Assembly: GCA_024741835.1 (NCBI GenBank)
Contig: JAENRP010000685.1
Coordinates: 1-10,216, forward strand
DNA length: 10,216 nucleotides
Source: Diplocarpon mali
Taxonomy: Eukaryota; Ascomycota; Leotiomycetes; Helotiales; Drepanopezizaceae
Reading direction: 5' to 3'
The notes under the pieces were generated by a model. That model saw only the letters and a list, made by a program, of their open reading frames with translations. It made no database searches and was not told where the DNA came from. The translations under genes and the position numbers were made by a program. This document shows, piece after piece, positions 1 through 7,839 of this stretch; the stretch's first letter is position 1, and every line of letters starts with the position of its first letter.

Positions 1-272
1 CTACTACTTTTATTATTTGAAATATATATAAAGACTTAAGATAGATAGGTCTTATAATATATATTATATAATTAGCGTAGAACAGTAGGAAGATAAAAGG
101 GCTATCTTCTATATATAAAGATAGCGCGTATTGCTATAGTACTAAATATACCTTATACTTAGGACTTATTCCTAATATCTTATCTAAGAGAGCCCGCTTG
201 TGGTGCTTCCTCCTCTTGTTTTTAGGTCTTCCCTTAGGCCTATTCTTGTGTTGTCTCCCCTCAGTTTTATAC
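1..272 (-). pseudogene. Unidentified degenerate open frame with AT-hook-like motif
   Basis: I do not recognise this segment. It differs from the copia sequence that starts near 273 and marks where element X is cut off at its 3' side. On the minus strand one frame (first codon bases at 271, 268, 265 and so on) stays open to the window edge except for one TAG at 134-136. The start of this frame is very basic and contains RPKGRPKNKRRK, which resembles an AT-hook core (GRP flanked by Lys/Arg). The rest is hydrophobic and AT-biased. The stretch at 185-265 keeps CpA/TpG and more G+C than the flanks, so it looks less RIPed. A break of the form CTCCCCTCA at 256-264 could instead be the terminus of another LTR element. 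Protein-coding origin is an inference from a short open frame. Confidence 0.28.
101..125. other. Short perfect stem-loop
   Basis: GCTATCTT at 101-108 and AAGATAGC at 118-125 are perfect inverted arms of 8 bp around a 9-nt AT loop. It lies inside the unidentified 1-272 segment. In DNA this AT-rich such a palindrome may be chance, and no function is claimed. Confidence 0.35.
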
Positions 273-632
273 TATTACTATTTAATCAGTTAAGATATAG
301 GTAATCGATAACTTATTCTTTATAATAAGGTTATAGATAAAGTAGTAAGTAATATTAATATATTTCAATCGCTTATATAAGTATAGATTCTTTATAAGTG
401 CAATTGCTCTTATATTATCTATTTAAAGATTAATATAGTTCCTATCTTATTTAATATACTTAGCGAAACCTATATCTTTTAGAACTTAAGCAATCTATAA
501 TCCTTACTTACAATTTAATAATATTAATATATATTCGGCCTTAATGCTTGCAGTAGCCACTGATTTCTACTTCCTACTTTCCTACGATATAGGTCTGCTA
601 TATAGTACTGCTACGCTTCTAGATATACTTTT

Positions 633-879
633 TATTGCAGGTATGCCCGTCACATGTTTGTCATATGATCTGTCACATGACACATCATACACATGATATG
701 TCATATGACTTGCCACATGACTTAGCGCCTTCACTAAGAAGGCCGCTTACCTTAAATAGCTCCTAGTTAGAGAGCTCTTATGAATCAAGACACCCAACAT
801 CGTCGTTTGCACCTCATACTTCTTCGTGCCCTCTTCTAGTTTACTATCAAGTTTACTATTAGAGAACCTCCTTGCTACA
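633..879 (-). mobile_element. 247-bp LTR-like insertion (solo LTR or small non-autonomous element) in X RNase H
   Basis: Relative to element Y, element X carries an extra 252 bp here. The insert is flanked by CTTTT at 628-632 and 880-884, a 5-bp target duplication. On the minus strand it begins TGTAGCAAGG and ends ACCTGCAATA. The ends are weakly inverted (TGTAGCA versus TATTGCA) and fit a TG...CA element whose last CA is now TA. Size, 5-bp duplication and termini suggest a solo LTR of a different family. A MITE-like element is the alternative. It is rich in CpA/TpG (for example CACATG and CACCCAACATCG), unlike the RIPed host element, so it was not RIPed or arrived afterwards. About 42 codons stay open from the junction on the minus strand, but I recognise no protein in them. 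Confidence 0.6.
651..719. repeat. Cluster of CAYATG hexamers at about 12-bp spacing
   Basis: CACATG or CATATG occurs at 651, 662, 674, 690, 702 and 714, with intervals of 11, 12, 16, 12 and 12 bp. Most copies sit in a GTCAYATGAY context, and GTCATATGAC at 700-709 is a perfect palindrome. The cluster lies inside the 247-bp insertion, where an LTR would carry promoter or protein-binding sites. A regulatory role is inference only. Confidence 0.55.
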
Positions 880-3471
880 CTTTTCCAACCTTTTATATTT
901 GCCCAGTCGGAATCGGTATATATCTTAAGCTTTGCGCTTATATATTTCGTTAGTCTGTATCTCACCTTTTATATAATTATCAATCGAAGGTACCTTTTAA
1001 ATCGCTTGACTATATTCTTATATTAAATCGTCGGATCCTTTAGGTTCTAACTAAGTTGCCTAATAATAAAGGCGATATCTGGTCTTATATATACTATAGT
1101 ATATATAATCGCTTTAATATCCTATTAATACTTTTTCAAATCTCCTCTTTACTTATTTTCATTAGCAGGCTTTAACTTATTATACTTTCCTTCAATTAGA
1201 GTACGCTTTAGCTTAAAATTAAGAGTATAAGTAAAGAGTCCTATTTAGTCTAGGATCTTTTTAATATACTACTCTTAATCTAATTAGAATTCTTAAGTAA
1301 AGCAGTTCCTTATAATATAGATGCTAAGGATCTTATAAATTCCCCTTAGATCCTTAGTATTAAAACGTTTTTAAATTGTTATAAAGAACTAATCTAATTA
1401 AGTAATTATTTTCGCAGCTATAGTAATATCGTTAATATATAATAGCAACTTAATTCTACGCTTAGTATAGGTAAATAAATAAGGGTTAGCTAGGCTTTAA
1501 ACGAATCCCATTTCTATTAAGGTAGAGCTATATAAGAGGTTCTAATCATAGGCTAATTGTTTAAGCCTATAAATACTATAAAGTATATAAAGAGAGTGGC
1601 TAATATATATAGGAATACCGTTAGGTTAAGAGAGAAAAATCCGTTCCTTTATAATCGCTTTAATAAATGCATTTTTAATATTATACTATCTATATTCAAA
1701 GTCCTTAGCGGCTACTATTACTATAAATATACAAAGGGTATTTATATGAACTATTAGCGCAAACGTATCGAAGTAGTCTTTTCTATACTATTAGAAGAAG
1801 CCCTTAGCTATAAGCCTTACCTTATAACGTTTTAAGGTCCTATTTGCATATATCTTAATTATAAATACCTACTTTATTAATATTAGGTTCACGTCCTTTA
1901 GCGTCGGTTCCTCTATCTATATACCATTTGTAATAAAAGAGCTTATCTCCTTTTAAATTGCCTTATTCTATACTACTTTATTCTCTAGATTGTTAATAGC
2001 TTTATTATATATCTTTAAAAGAGAGATTTTTATTATCCCTTTAGCGGCTAAGAACGCATTATCTTCGTTGAAGCTCTATTAAAGTTTAAGCTTATAGATC
2101 CTATATACTATTATAGCTTAGATATGCTTAGACTTGCGTTTATCTAAGGTATCTTTTAATTCTAAGTCTTTATTCCTTTTTAAAGGCGTAGGTTTAGCTA
2201 TAGGTTCTATAGGCTTATTATTTAAGGAACCGCTTTCTAATAGTAGAGGCTTATTATTACTTATACCTATTTTAAGGATATCCTTTACTATAAGTGCTTT
2301 AACTAAAGGGATAATAATATTAAAGTTATTTTATACTTTAAGCAATTCGCAGATAATAGGAATAGTTTATTCGGCCTTTAAGCGATTAGTAGGTCGTTAA
2401 TCAATAGGTGCGCTTAATATACTTAAGTTAAGAGAAAGGGGTTATTAGTTCGGCTTAATAGTATTACCGTTAAGTAGTATACCTTGCGAATCTTTAAGTA
2501 TATAAAGCTTTAAAGATAGCTCTCCCCTATTTTGAGATTTATCGAACTTAACTATTAAAAATATAATTACTTGCCTTAGATCTAGCGCATATACTATCTA
2601 TTACTTTATTATCTATTTAATATACTTAATAAATATATACTCTTTACCTTAGTCTATTAGCTTCTTACTCTTTATACCTATAGGCTAAGACTTCGGGCTA
2701 ATATAGGAGTAGTAAACGCTTCTAAAGATATAAATATAGTTTAAGCTTAGTTTCTATCTAAAATATACTTTATATAATAATATTCGGATGCTATTAACTA
2801 TTAATTTACTACCTATTCTATTTTATAAGTATACATCTGCCTTAATCGCAAGGTCCTAGAATTCTAGTAGTAGGTTAGTATCTTATAATAGAGTATAATA
2901 GTCAGTCTTTATTTATTAAATGCTTTGCTTAGCGATGCTATTCTAATAGGAACCTTTATATATTATAGTTAATTTATAATAAACTCCTTATTTTACCTAT
3001 TTATTAAGCTTTACCCTAATCTTTAATGCGTTATTAGACCTAATAGCTATAAGCTTTAATTAGGTCTAAGGTTCCTTTATCACTTTCCAAGTTTCCAGCT
3101 TTTCTATAAGCTTATATTTAATCTTAGCGCAAATAGTCTATATCTATTAAGTAGAGTTATCTACTATTTAAAAAAACCAATTATTTCCTTTAATTAAAGT
3201 AGTAAATAGTCTAATAGTATTAATAGATATTAGCGCTAATATTAAATCTTTTTATAAATTAAGCTTAGTTTGCATTTAATTTCAAAGTTTTATTAGCTTG
3301 CAAATTTGGTATATTAGGCGATCCTTTAGTACTTAGATCTTTTATTTTAAAGTTAAGACCTTATATAAGCCTTTTAATTTCTTTAGCCTTAAATGCGCAA
3401 ATCTTCTATATATTAGCTAATACCTTAATAGGCTTTCGGCTTTTAATAGCTTTAATAGCCTATTATTAGTC

Positions 3472-3476
3472 GATAC
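3472..3476. repeat. Target-site duplication of element Y, left copy (GATAC)
   Basis: GATAC here is repeated at 9606-9610, directly next to the outer ends of the two LTRs of element Y. Five bases is the usual duplication length for Ty1/copia integrase. Both copies lie in element X polyprotein sequence. Element Y has the uninterrupted counterpart of this site at 7012-7016, where RIP-type changes make it AATAC. Confidence 0.9.
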
Positions 3477-3671
3477 TATTGAGCTTAAGTGAGTCGGCGC
3501 AGTAGGTATAGGAAACTTCTAAAGGTCGATGGTCGATATATTAGTAAGAGTTAAGGGAGGAAGGTTACCCCTTTCTTACCTATAGCTATATATGTATTAA
3601 TATCCTACTAATTAAGCAGTAGGGTCATATGATAATATATCGGAATAATAGCTGTATTACCTATCTTAATA
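3477..3671 (-). repeat. 3' LTR of element Y
   Basis: This 195-bp sequence matches 9411-9605 base for base in length. I count about 16 differences, all C/T or G/A transitions. It starts TATTGAGCTT and ends ATCTTAATA on the plus strand. The element-proximal edge adjoins the purine tract at 3672-3680, which makes this the 3' LTR of the minus-strand element. The central palindrome present in the other LTR is weakened here by a transition (CCTACTAATTAAGCAGTAGG at 3604-3623). Confidence 0.92.
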
Positions 3672-3680
3672 CCCTTACTT
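3672..3680 (-). other. Candidate polypurine tract
   Basis: On the minus strand AAGTAAGGG lies immediately before the 3' LTR. That is the position where an RNase H-resistant purine tract primes plus-strand DNA synthesis in LTR retrotransposons. One T interrupts it, so the call rests mainly on position. Confidence 0.6.
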
Positions 3681-3794
3681 AGACCTTACTCTAATTGACT
3701 TGCAGTTAGGAAAATAATAACTATCCTTTTGTGCTAATCTAACTCTTAAGTATCTCTTTAAATTAAAAACAATCAATTAATAGTAACCTCTATT

Positions 3795-3841
3795 GAAATT
3801 ACTAATCCTATTTATAAGATAGGACTAGGAGTTAAATTTCC
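3795..3841. other. Foldback in the 3' UTR of element Y
   Basis: CTAATCCTAT at 3802-3811 pairs with ATAGGACTAG at 3819-3828, 9 of 10 positions, and the mismatch is a RIP-type transition. The loop is 7 nt. After a bulge the stem can continue with GAAATT (about 3795-3800) against AAATTTC (about 3835-3841). It could be a transcript 3'-end structure, which is inference. Confidence 0.5.
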
Positions 3842-3852
3842 AAAAGCGTTCT

Positions 3853-3966
3853 TTTATAAGACTATATAACCTGACTTGCGGTCTAGGCCTAAGAGTCGAT
3901 TTAAAAAAAAAAACTTTACTTTATAAGACTATATAACCTGATTTGCGAGGCGGGCCTAGGAGTCGT
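3853..3966. repeat. Two 47-bp direct repeats containing the polyprotein array motif
   Basis: 3853-3899 and 3920-3966 align at a constant offset of 67 with no indel. Both begin TTTATAAGACTATATAACCT, and they are separated by an A run. The second half of each (3874-3897 and 3941-3964) matches the 24-nt unit of the array at 7075-7458: the first copy reads ACTTGCGGTCTAGGCCTAAG followed by AGTC, and array units read ACTTGCAGTCCTAGCTTAAG followed by AGTC. Here the motif lies outside the reading frame, after the stop codon. Confidence 0.75.
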
Positions 3967-3995
3967 CCTTAAGCCTGCTAAGCCCTTACTATCTT

Positions 3996-4570
3996 CTATA
4001 ATCCTAGTATATCTTTAAATGCTTTGAACTTTGCAATTATCTTTAGTAGCTTTATAAATCCATTTGCTACTATTCGATCAGTTAGGATATAAGTAATCGA
4101 TAACTTATTCTTCGCAATAAGGTTATAAATAAAGTAGTAGGCAATATTGATATATTTTGATTACTTATATAAGTGTGGATTCTTTATAAGTGCAATCGCC
4201 TTTATATTATCTACTTAGAGATTAATATAGTTCCTATCTTATTTAATATACTTAGTAAAACTTATATCTTTTAGAACTTAGGCGATTTATAATCCTTACT
4301 TGCAATTTGATAATATTAATATATATTTAGCCTTAATGCTTATAGTAGCTACTGATTTCTACTTCCTACTTCCTTATAATATAGGTCTACTATATAGTAT
4401 TGCTACGCTTTTAGATATACTTTTCCGACCTTTTATATTTGCCTAATCGGAATCGGTATATACCTTAAGCTTTGCGCTTATATATTTTATTAGTCTATAT
4501 CTTACCTTTTATATAATTATTAATCGAAGGTACCTTTTAAGTCGCTTGACTATATTCTTATATTAAATCG
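3996..4570 (-). pseudogene. RNase H domain and C-terminus of element Y polyprotein
   Basis: This domain would degrade the RNA strand of RNA/DNA hybrids during reverse transcription. The minus-strand frame shows VYTDSD*ANIKGRKS at about 4425-4460, the copia block GYSDxDWAG...RKS with Trp turned to TAG at 4443-4445. It continues through sequence matching the copia block SVAxSSxEAEY, then AIALIKNPHLYK (the N.AI.LA.NP.H block), NIAYYFIYNLIAKNKLSI (the HIDIRYHFIRE block) and a tail ending FKAFKDILGL before the stop. That tail (KF..FRD.LGL) is typical of copia polyprotein C-termini and fixes the end of the frame. Confidence 0.88.
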
Positions 4571-4689
4571 TCAGATCCTTTAGGTTCTGATTAAGTTGCT
4601 TAATAATAAAGGCGATATTTGATCTTATATATACTATAGTATATATAATCGCTCTAATATCCTATTAGTACTTCTTTAAATCTCCTCTC

Positions 4690-5580
4690 TACTTATTTTC
4701 ATTAGTAGGCTTTAACTTATTATACTTTCCTTTAATTGGAGTACGCTTTAGCTTAAAGTTGGGAGTATAAGTGAAGAGTCCCATTCGGTCTAGGATCTTC
4801 TTAATATACTGCTTTTAATTTAATTAGAGTTCTTAAGTAGAGCGGTTCCTTATGATGCAGATGCTAAGGATCTTATGAATTCCCCTTAGATCCTTAATAT
4901 TAAAACGTTTCCGAATTATTATAAAGAACTAATCCAATTGAGTAGTTGTTTTTATAGCTATAGCAATATCATCGATATATAGTAGCAACTTAATTCTACG
5001 CTTAGCATAAGTAAATAGATAAGGGTTAGCTAGGCTTTAAACGAATCCTATTTCCACTAGAGTAGAGCTATATAAGAGGTTCTAATTATAGGCTAATTAT
5101 TTAAGCCTATAGATACTACAGAGTATACGAAGGAAGTGGCTAGCGTATATAGGAATACTATTAGGTTAAGAGAGAAAAATCCGTTCCTTTATAATCGCTT
5201 TAGTAAATGCATTTTTAATATCGTACTATCTATATTTAAGGTCCTTAGCAGCTACTATTACTATAAATATGCAAAGGGTATTTATATAAACTATTAGCGC
5301 AAATATATCGAAGTAGTCTTCTCTATACTATTAGGAGAAGCCCTTAGCTATAAGCCTTGCCTTATAATATTCTAGGGTCCTATCTATATATATTTTAATT
5401 GTAAAGACCCACTTTATTAATATTAGGTTTACGTCCTTTAGCATCGGTTCTTCTATTTATGTATTATTTGTAATAAAAGAGCTTATTTCCTCTTAGATTG
5501 CCTTATTCTATACTACTTTATTCTTTAAGTTATTAATAGCTTCATTATACGTCTTTAGAAGAGAGATTTTCATTATTCCT
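4690..5580 (-). pseudogene. Reverse transcriptase domain of element Y polyprotein
   Basis: The RT would copy element RNA into DNA in the virus-like particle. In order on the minus strand: an N-terminal block with YNEAINNLKNK and an ISSFITNNT segment (EA...P.W..AM..E...L..N.TW of copia); RTLEYYKARLIAKGF near 5350-5395 (the RYKARLVAKGF block); YDIKNAFTKA with its Asp intact at 5220-5222 (residue about 1255); and LLLYIDDIA with both Asp codons intact at 4968-4973 (residues about 1338-1339). The 84-residue spacing between the two motifs fits the family. The catalytic residues survive here, but stops elsewhere remove any function. Confidence 0.92.
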
Positions 5581-6090
5581 CTAGCGGCTAAGAACGCATT
5601 ATCTTCGTTAAAGCTCTATTAGAGTTCGAGCTTATAGATCTTATATGCTATTATAGCCTAGATACGCTTAGACTTGCGTTTATCTAAGGTATCTTCTAGT
5701 TCTAGGTCTCTATTCCTCTTTAAAGGCGTAGGTTCGGCTATAGGTTTTGTAGGCTTATTATCTAAGGAACCGCTTTTTAGTAGTAGAGGCTTATTATTAC
5801 TTATATCTATTTCAGGAATATCCTTTACTATAAGTACTTTAATTAAAGGGATAATAATATTAAAGTTGTTCTATACTTTAGATAGTTCGCAGATAATAGG
5901 AATAGTCTATTCGGCCTTTGGGCGATTAGCAGGTTGTCGATCAGCAGGTGCGCTTAATATACTTGAGCTTAAAGAGAGGGGTTATTAGTTCGGCTTAATA
6001 GTATTACTATCGAGTAGTATACCTTGCGAATCTCTAGGTATATAGAGCTTTAAGGATAGCTCTTCCCTATTTCGAGATTTATCGAACTCA
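5581..6090 (-). pseudogene. Integrase-RT linker of element Y polyprotein
   Basis: This part of the Gag-Pol frame has no catalytic motif that I can identify and corresponds to the variable integrase C-terminal tail and linker of copia elements. On the opposite strand 5674-5988 reads as a 104-codon open frame. Its counterpart in element X (2134-2400) is similar, but both are antisense shadows of this segment and are not annotated as genes. Confidence 0.65.
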
Positions 6091-6099
6091 ATTACTAAA

Positions 6100-7010
6100 G
6101 ATATAATTACTCGCCTTAGGTCTAGCGTATATACTATCTATTGCTTTATTATCTATTTAATATACTTAATAAATATATACTCTTTACTTTAGTCTATTAG
6201 TTTTTTACTCTTTATACCTATAGGCTAGGACTTTAGGCTGATATAAGAGTAGTAGATGCTTTTAAAGACGCAGATATAGTCTAGGCTTAGTTTTTATTTG
6301 AAATATGCCTTATATAGCGATATTCAAGTGCTATTGACTATTAGTCTACTACTTATTCTATTTTATAAGTATACATCTGCCTTAACCGCAAGGTCCTAGA
6401 ATTCTAGTAGTAGGTCAGCATCTTATAGTAGAGCGCAATAGTTAGTCTTTGCTTACTAGATGCTTCGCTTAGCGATGCTATTCTAATAGGAACCTTTATA
6501 TATTATAATTAGTTTATAGCAAACTCCTTATTTTGCCTATTTATTAAGCTTTGCCTTAATCTCTAATGCGTTATTAGACCTAATAGCTATTAGCTTTAAC
6601 TAGGTCTGGCGTTCCTCTATTACTTTCTAAGTTTCCAGCTTTTCTATAAGCTTAAATTTAATCCTAGCGCAAATGATCTATATCTACTAAATAGAGTTAT
6701 CTACTATTTAAGAAAACCAATTATTTCCTTTAATTAAGGTTATAAATAGTCCAATAGTATTAATAGATATTAGCGCAGGTATTGAATCTTTCTATAAACT
6801 AAGCTTAATTCGCATCCGATTTTAAAGTTTTATTAGCTTGCAAATTCGGCACACTAAGCGATCCTTTAGTACTTAGATCTTCTATTTTAAGGTCAAGACC
6901 TTATATAGGCCCCTTAATTTCTCTAGCCTTAAATATGCGAATCTTCTATATATTAGCTAATACCTTAATAGGCTTTCGGCTTCTAATAGCTTTAATAGCC
7001 TATTATTAGT
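6100..7010 (-). pseudogene. Integrase (GAG-pre-integrase zinc domain and catalytic core) of element Y
   Basis: Integrase would insert the cDNA and make the 5-bp duplication. The HHCC zinc region is visible as YRRFAYLRLEKLRGLYKVLT (both zinc His now Tyr), followed by CRIC with both Cys intact (first bases 6851 and 6842). The catalytic core follows: ISINTIG has the first Asp as Asn at 6759-6761 (residue about 742), IRSNNALE replaces the SDN block, and NSIAKRSI replaces the NG.AER block. All three D,D,E positions are therefore changed by G-to-A type transitions. The downstream tail DADLLLEF*DLA matches the copia block ending in FW..A. Confidence 0.9.
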
Positions 7011-7074
7011 TAATACTTTATTATTAGTAGCTAAAAAGGACTAATAATAGCAGTTTAAGGTTTTGCCGTTTTCT

Positions 7075-7458
7075 AGTTGCGAGCCTGGCTTAAGAGTCGT
7101 TTTTAATAAAACCGCGAGATCTACTCGCAGTCCTAGCTTAAGAGTCGTCTTTAACAAATTCGCGAATTTCACTTGCAGTCTTAGCTTAAGAGTTATTATT
7201 AGTAAATTTATAAAATCCACTCGCAGTCCTAGCCTAAGAGTCATTTCTACCAAATTCACTTATGATCCTAGCTTAAGAGTCATCTTTAAAGACACCTTAT
7301 ACTCCACTTATAGTCCTAGCTTAAGAGTCATTTTTACGAATTTTACTCGCGATCCTAGCTTAAGAGTCTATCTATTCTCCTTATCCTTGCTTAATTGTAT
7401 TAAGGCAAAGAGTGCACTTTCCTTAAAGGAATCTACTTATAGGTCTGGCTTAAAAGTT
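7075..7458 (-). repeat. In-frame tandem-repeat array between protease and integrase, element Y
   Basis: Eight copies of a 24-nt motif start at about 7075, 7123, 7171, 7219, 7258, 7306, 7345 and 7435. On the plus strand it is about ACTYGCAGTCCTAGCTTAAG followed by AGTC. Spacings are 48, 48, 48, 39, 48, 39 and 90 nt, all multiples of three. In the Gag-Pol frame they encode 16-residue repeats such as TLKLGLRVDLAVLLKT and 13-residue repeats such as TLKLGSRVKFVKM, rich in Leu, Lys and Val. Stops fall where other units have Gln (GLQV becoming GL*V), so the array was probably translated before RIP. Copia polyproteins normally have only a short spacer here. The plus strand is also open (7063-7491), a consequence of the 3n period rather than a separate gene. 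Confidence 0.88.
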
Positions 7459-7489
7459 AATTTTTATAATATTACCTTTAAGATAATAT

Positions 7490-7830
7490 AAAGTCTATCT
7501 TTAATTTTAACCTTAAAGATCACTTTATAATTATTATTTATAAACTATATAAATTGATTATTAAAAACTCTTATATAATTCAACTTTATATAAATCTTGC
7601 GATTAGATAAAAGATTAATACTTAAGTTAGGTATAAGGAGAACATTTTATAAAAGGAAAGAAATATTAGCGACATTTATTTTTACTATACCTATTGAGTC
7701 TATATATAACCTTCTACTAACAACCTTAATAAAGCGCCTTTTTATTTTAATAAATAGGCCTTTAAATAGGTGGGGTTTATTAGTTATATATGCTATGCAA
7801 CTAGTATTACTATACTAATCGGATTTAAGG
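7490..7830 (-). pseudogene. Aspartic protease domain of element Y polyprotein
   Basis: This domain would cleave Gag-Pol during particle maturation. In the polyprotein frame the active-site block reads NTSCIAYITNKPHLFKG (Asn codon at 7806-7808, residue about 393). It corresponds to the copia block D(S/T)GA..H.T....LF, with Asp changed to Asn, Gly to Ser and His to Tyr, all by transitions. Further on, IDSIGIVKI and NVLLIPNLSINLLSNRKI match the copia G.G.V...NVLYVPNLS.NLLS block, and DRLYII closes the domain. The repeat array follows directly. Confidence 0.9.
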
Positions 7831-7839
7831 ATCTTATGG

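Larger units (their letters stand above)
273..3476 (-). pseudogene. Element X: Ty1/copia polyprotein, 3' part (integrase-RT-RNase H), RIP-degraded
   Basis: This is the older of two copies of one copia family. It aligns with element Y at a constant offset of 3540 from 880 to 3476, and of 3792 from 273 to 632, with no net indel in either stretch. The extra 252 bp equals the 247-bp insertion plus its 5-bp target duplication. On the minus strand it encodes the integrase end, the RT and the RNase H. The RT motif reads YINDI (1425-1439), where Y has YIDDI, so one catalytic Asp became Asn (GAC to AAC). RNase H keeps the block IYTDSDWANIKGWKSV (about 870-920), which corresponds to the copia GYSDxDWAG...KS block. 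The last roughly 24 codons are missing because the sequence diverges below 273. The upstream part resumes at 9611, beyond element Y. It has many in-frame stops and is not functional. Confidence 0.9.
3681..3995 (-). other. 3' untranslated region of element Y
   Basis: This stretch lies between the polyprotein stop (TAG at 3996-3998) and the purine tract. I see no coding frame. It holds a foldback (3795-3841), a 47-bp direct duplication (3853-3899 and 3920-3966) carrying the polyprotein array motif, and an 11-base A run (3903-3913). A partial match to the same motif (GACTTGCAGTTAGG) occurs near 3699-3712. Confidence 0.7.

Noticed and set aside
747..965. A stand-alone 72-codon minus-strand gene
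   Set aside because: It is a chimera: its RNase H block belongs to element X and the remainder is read into the 247-bp insertion.
826..1757. Plus-strand open frames at 826-1026 and 1557-1757
   Set aside because: Antisense to RNase H and RT sequence of element X; no independent coding signal.
5674..5988. Plus-strand open frame of 104 codons, with a similar 88-codon frame at 2134-2400
   Set aside because: Both are antisense to the same part of the copia polyprotein in Y and X. Their similarity to each other follows from the two copies being homologous.
7063..7491. Plus-strand open frame of 142 codons with SPSLRV repeats, the longest ATG frame in the window
   Set aside because: It is antisense to the array inside the Gag-Pol frame. 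The 3n repeat spacing keeps both strands open, and in the X copy the same plus frame has a TAA. The minus frame joins protease and integrase, which decides the strand.
7597..7818. Plus-strand open frame of 73 codons
   Set aside because: Antisense to the protease domain, which has clear family motifs on the minus strand.
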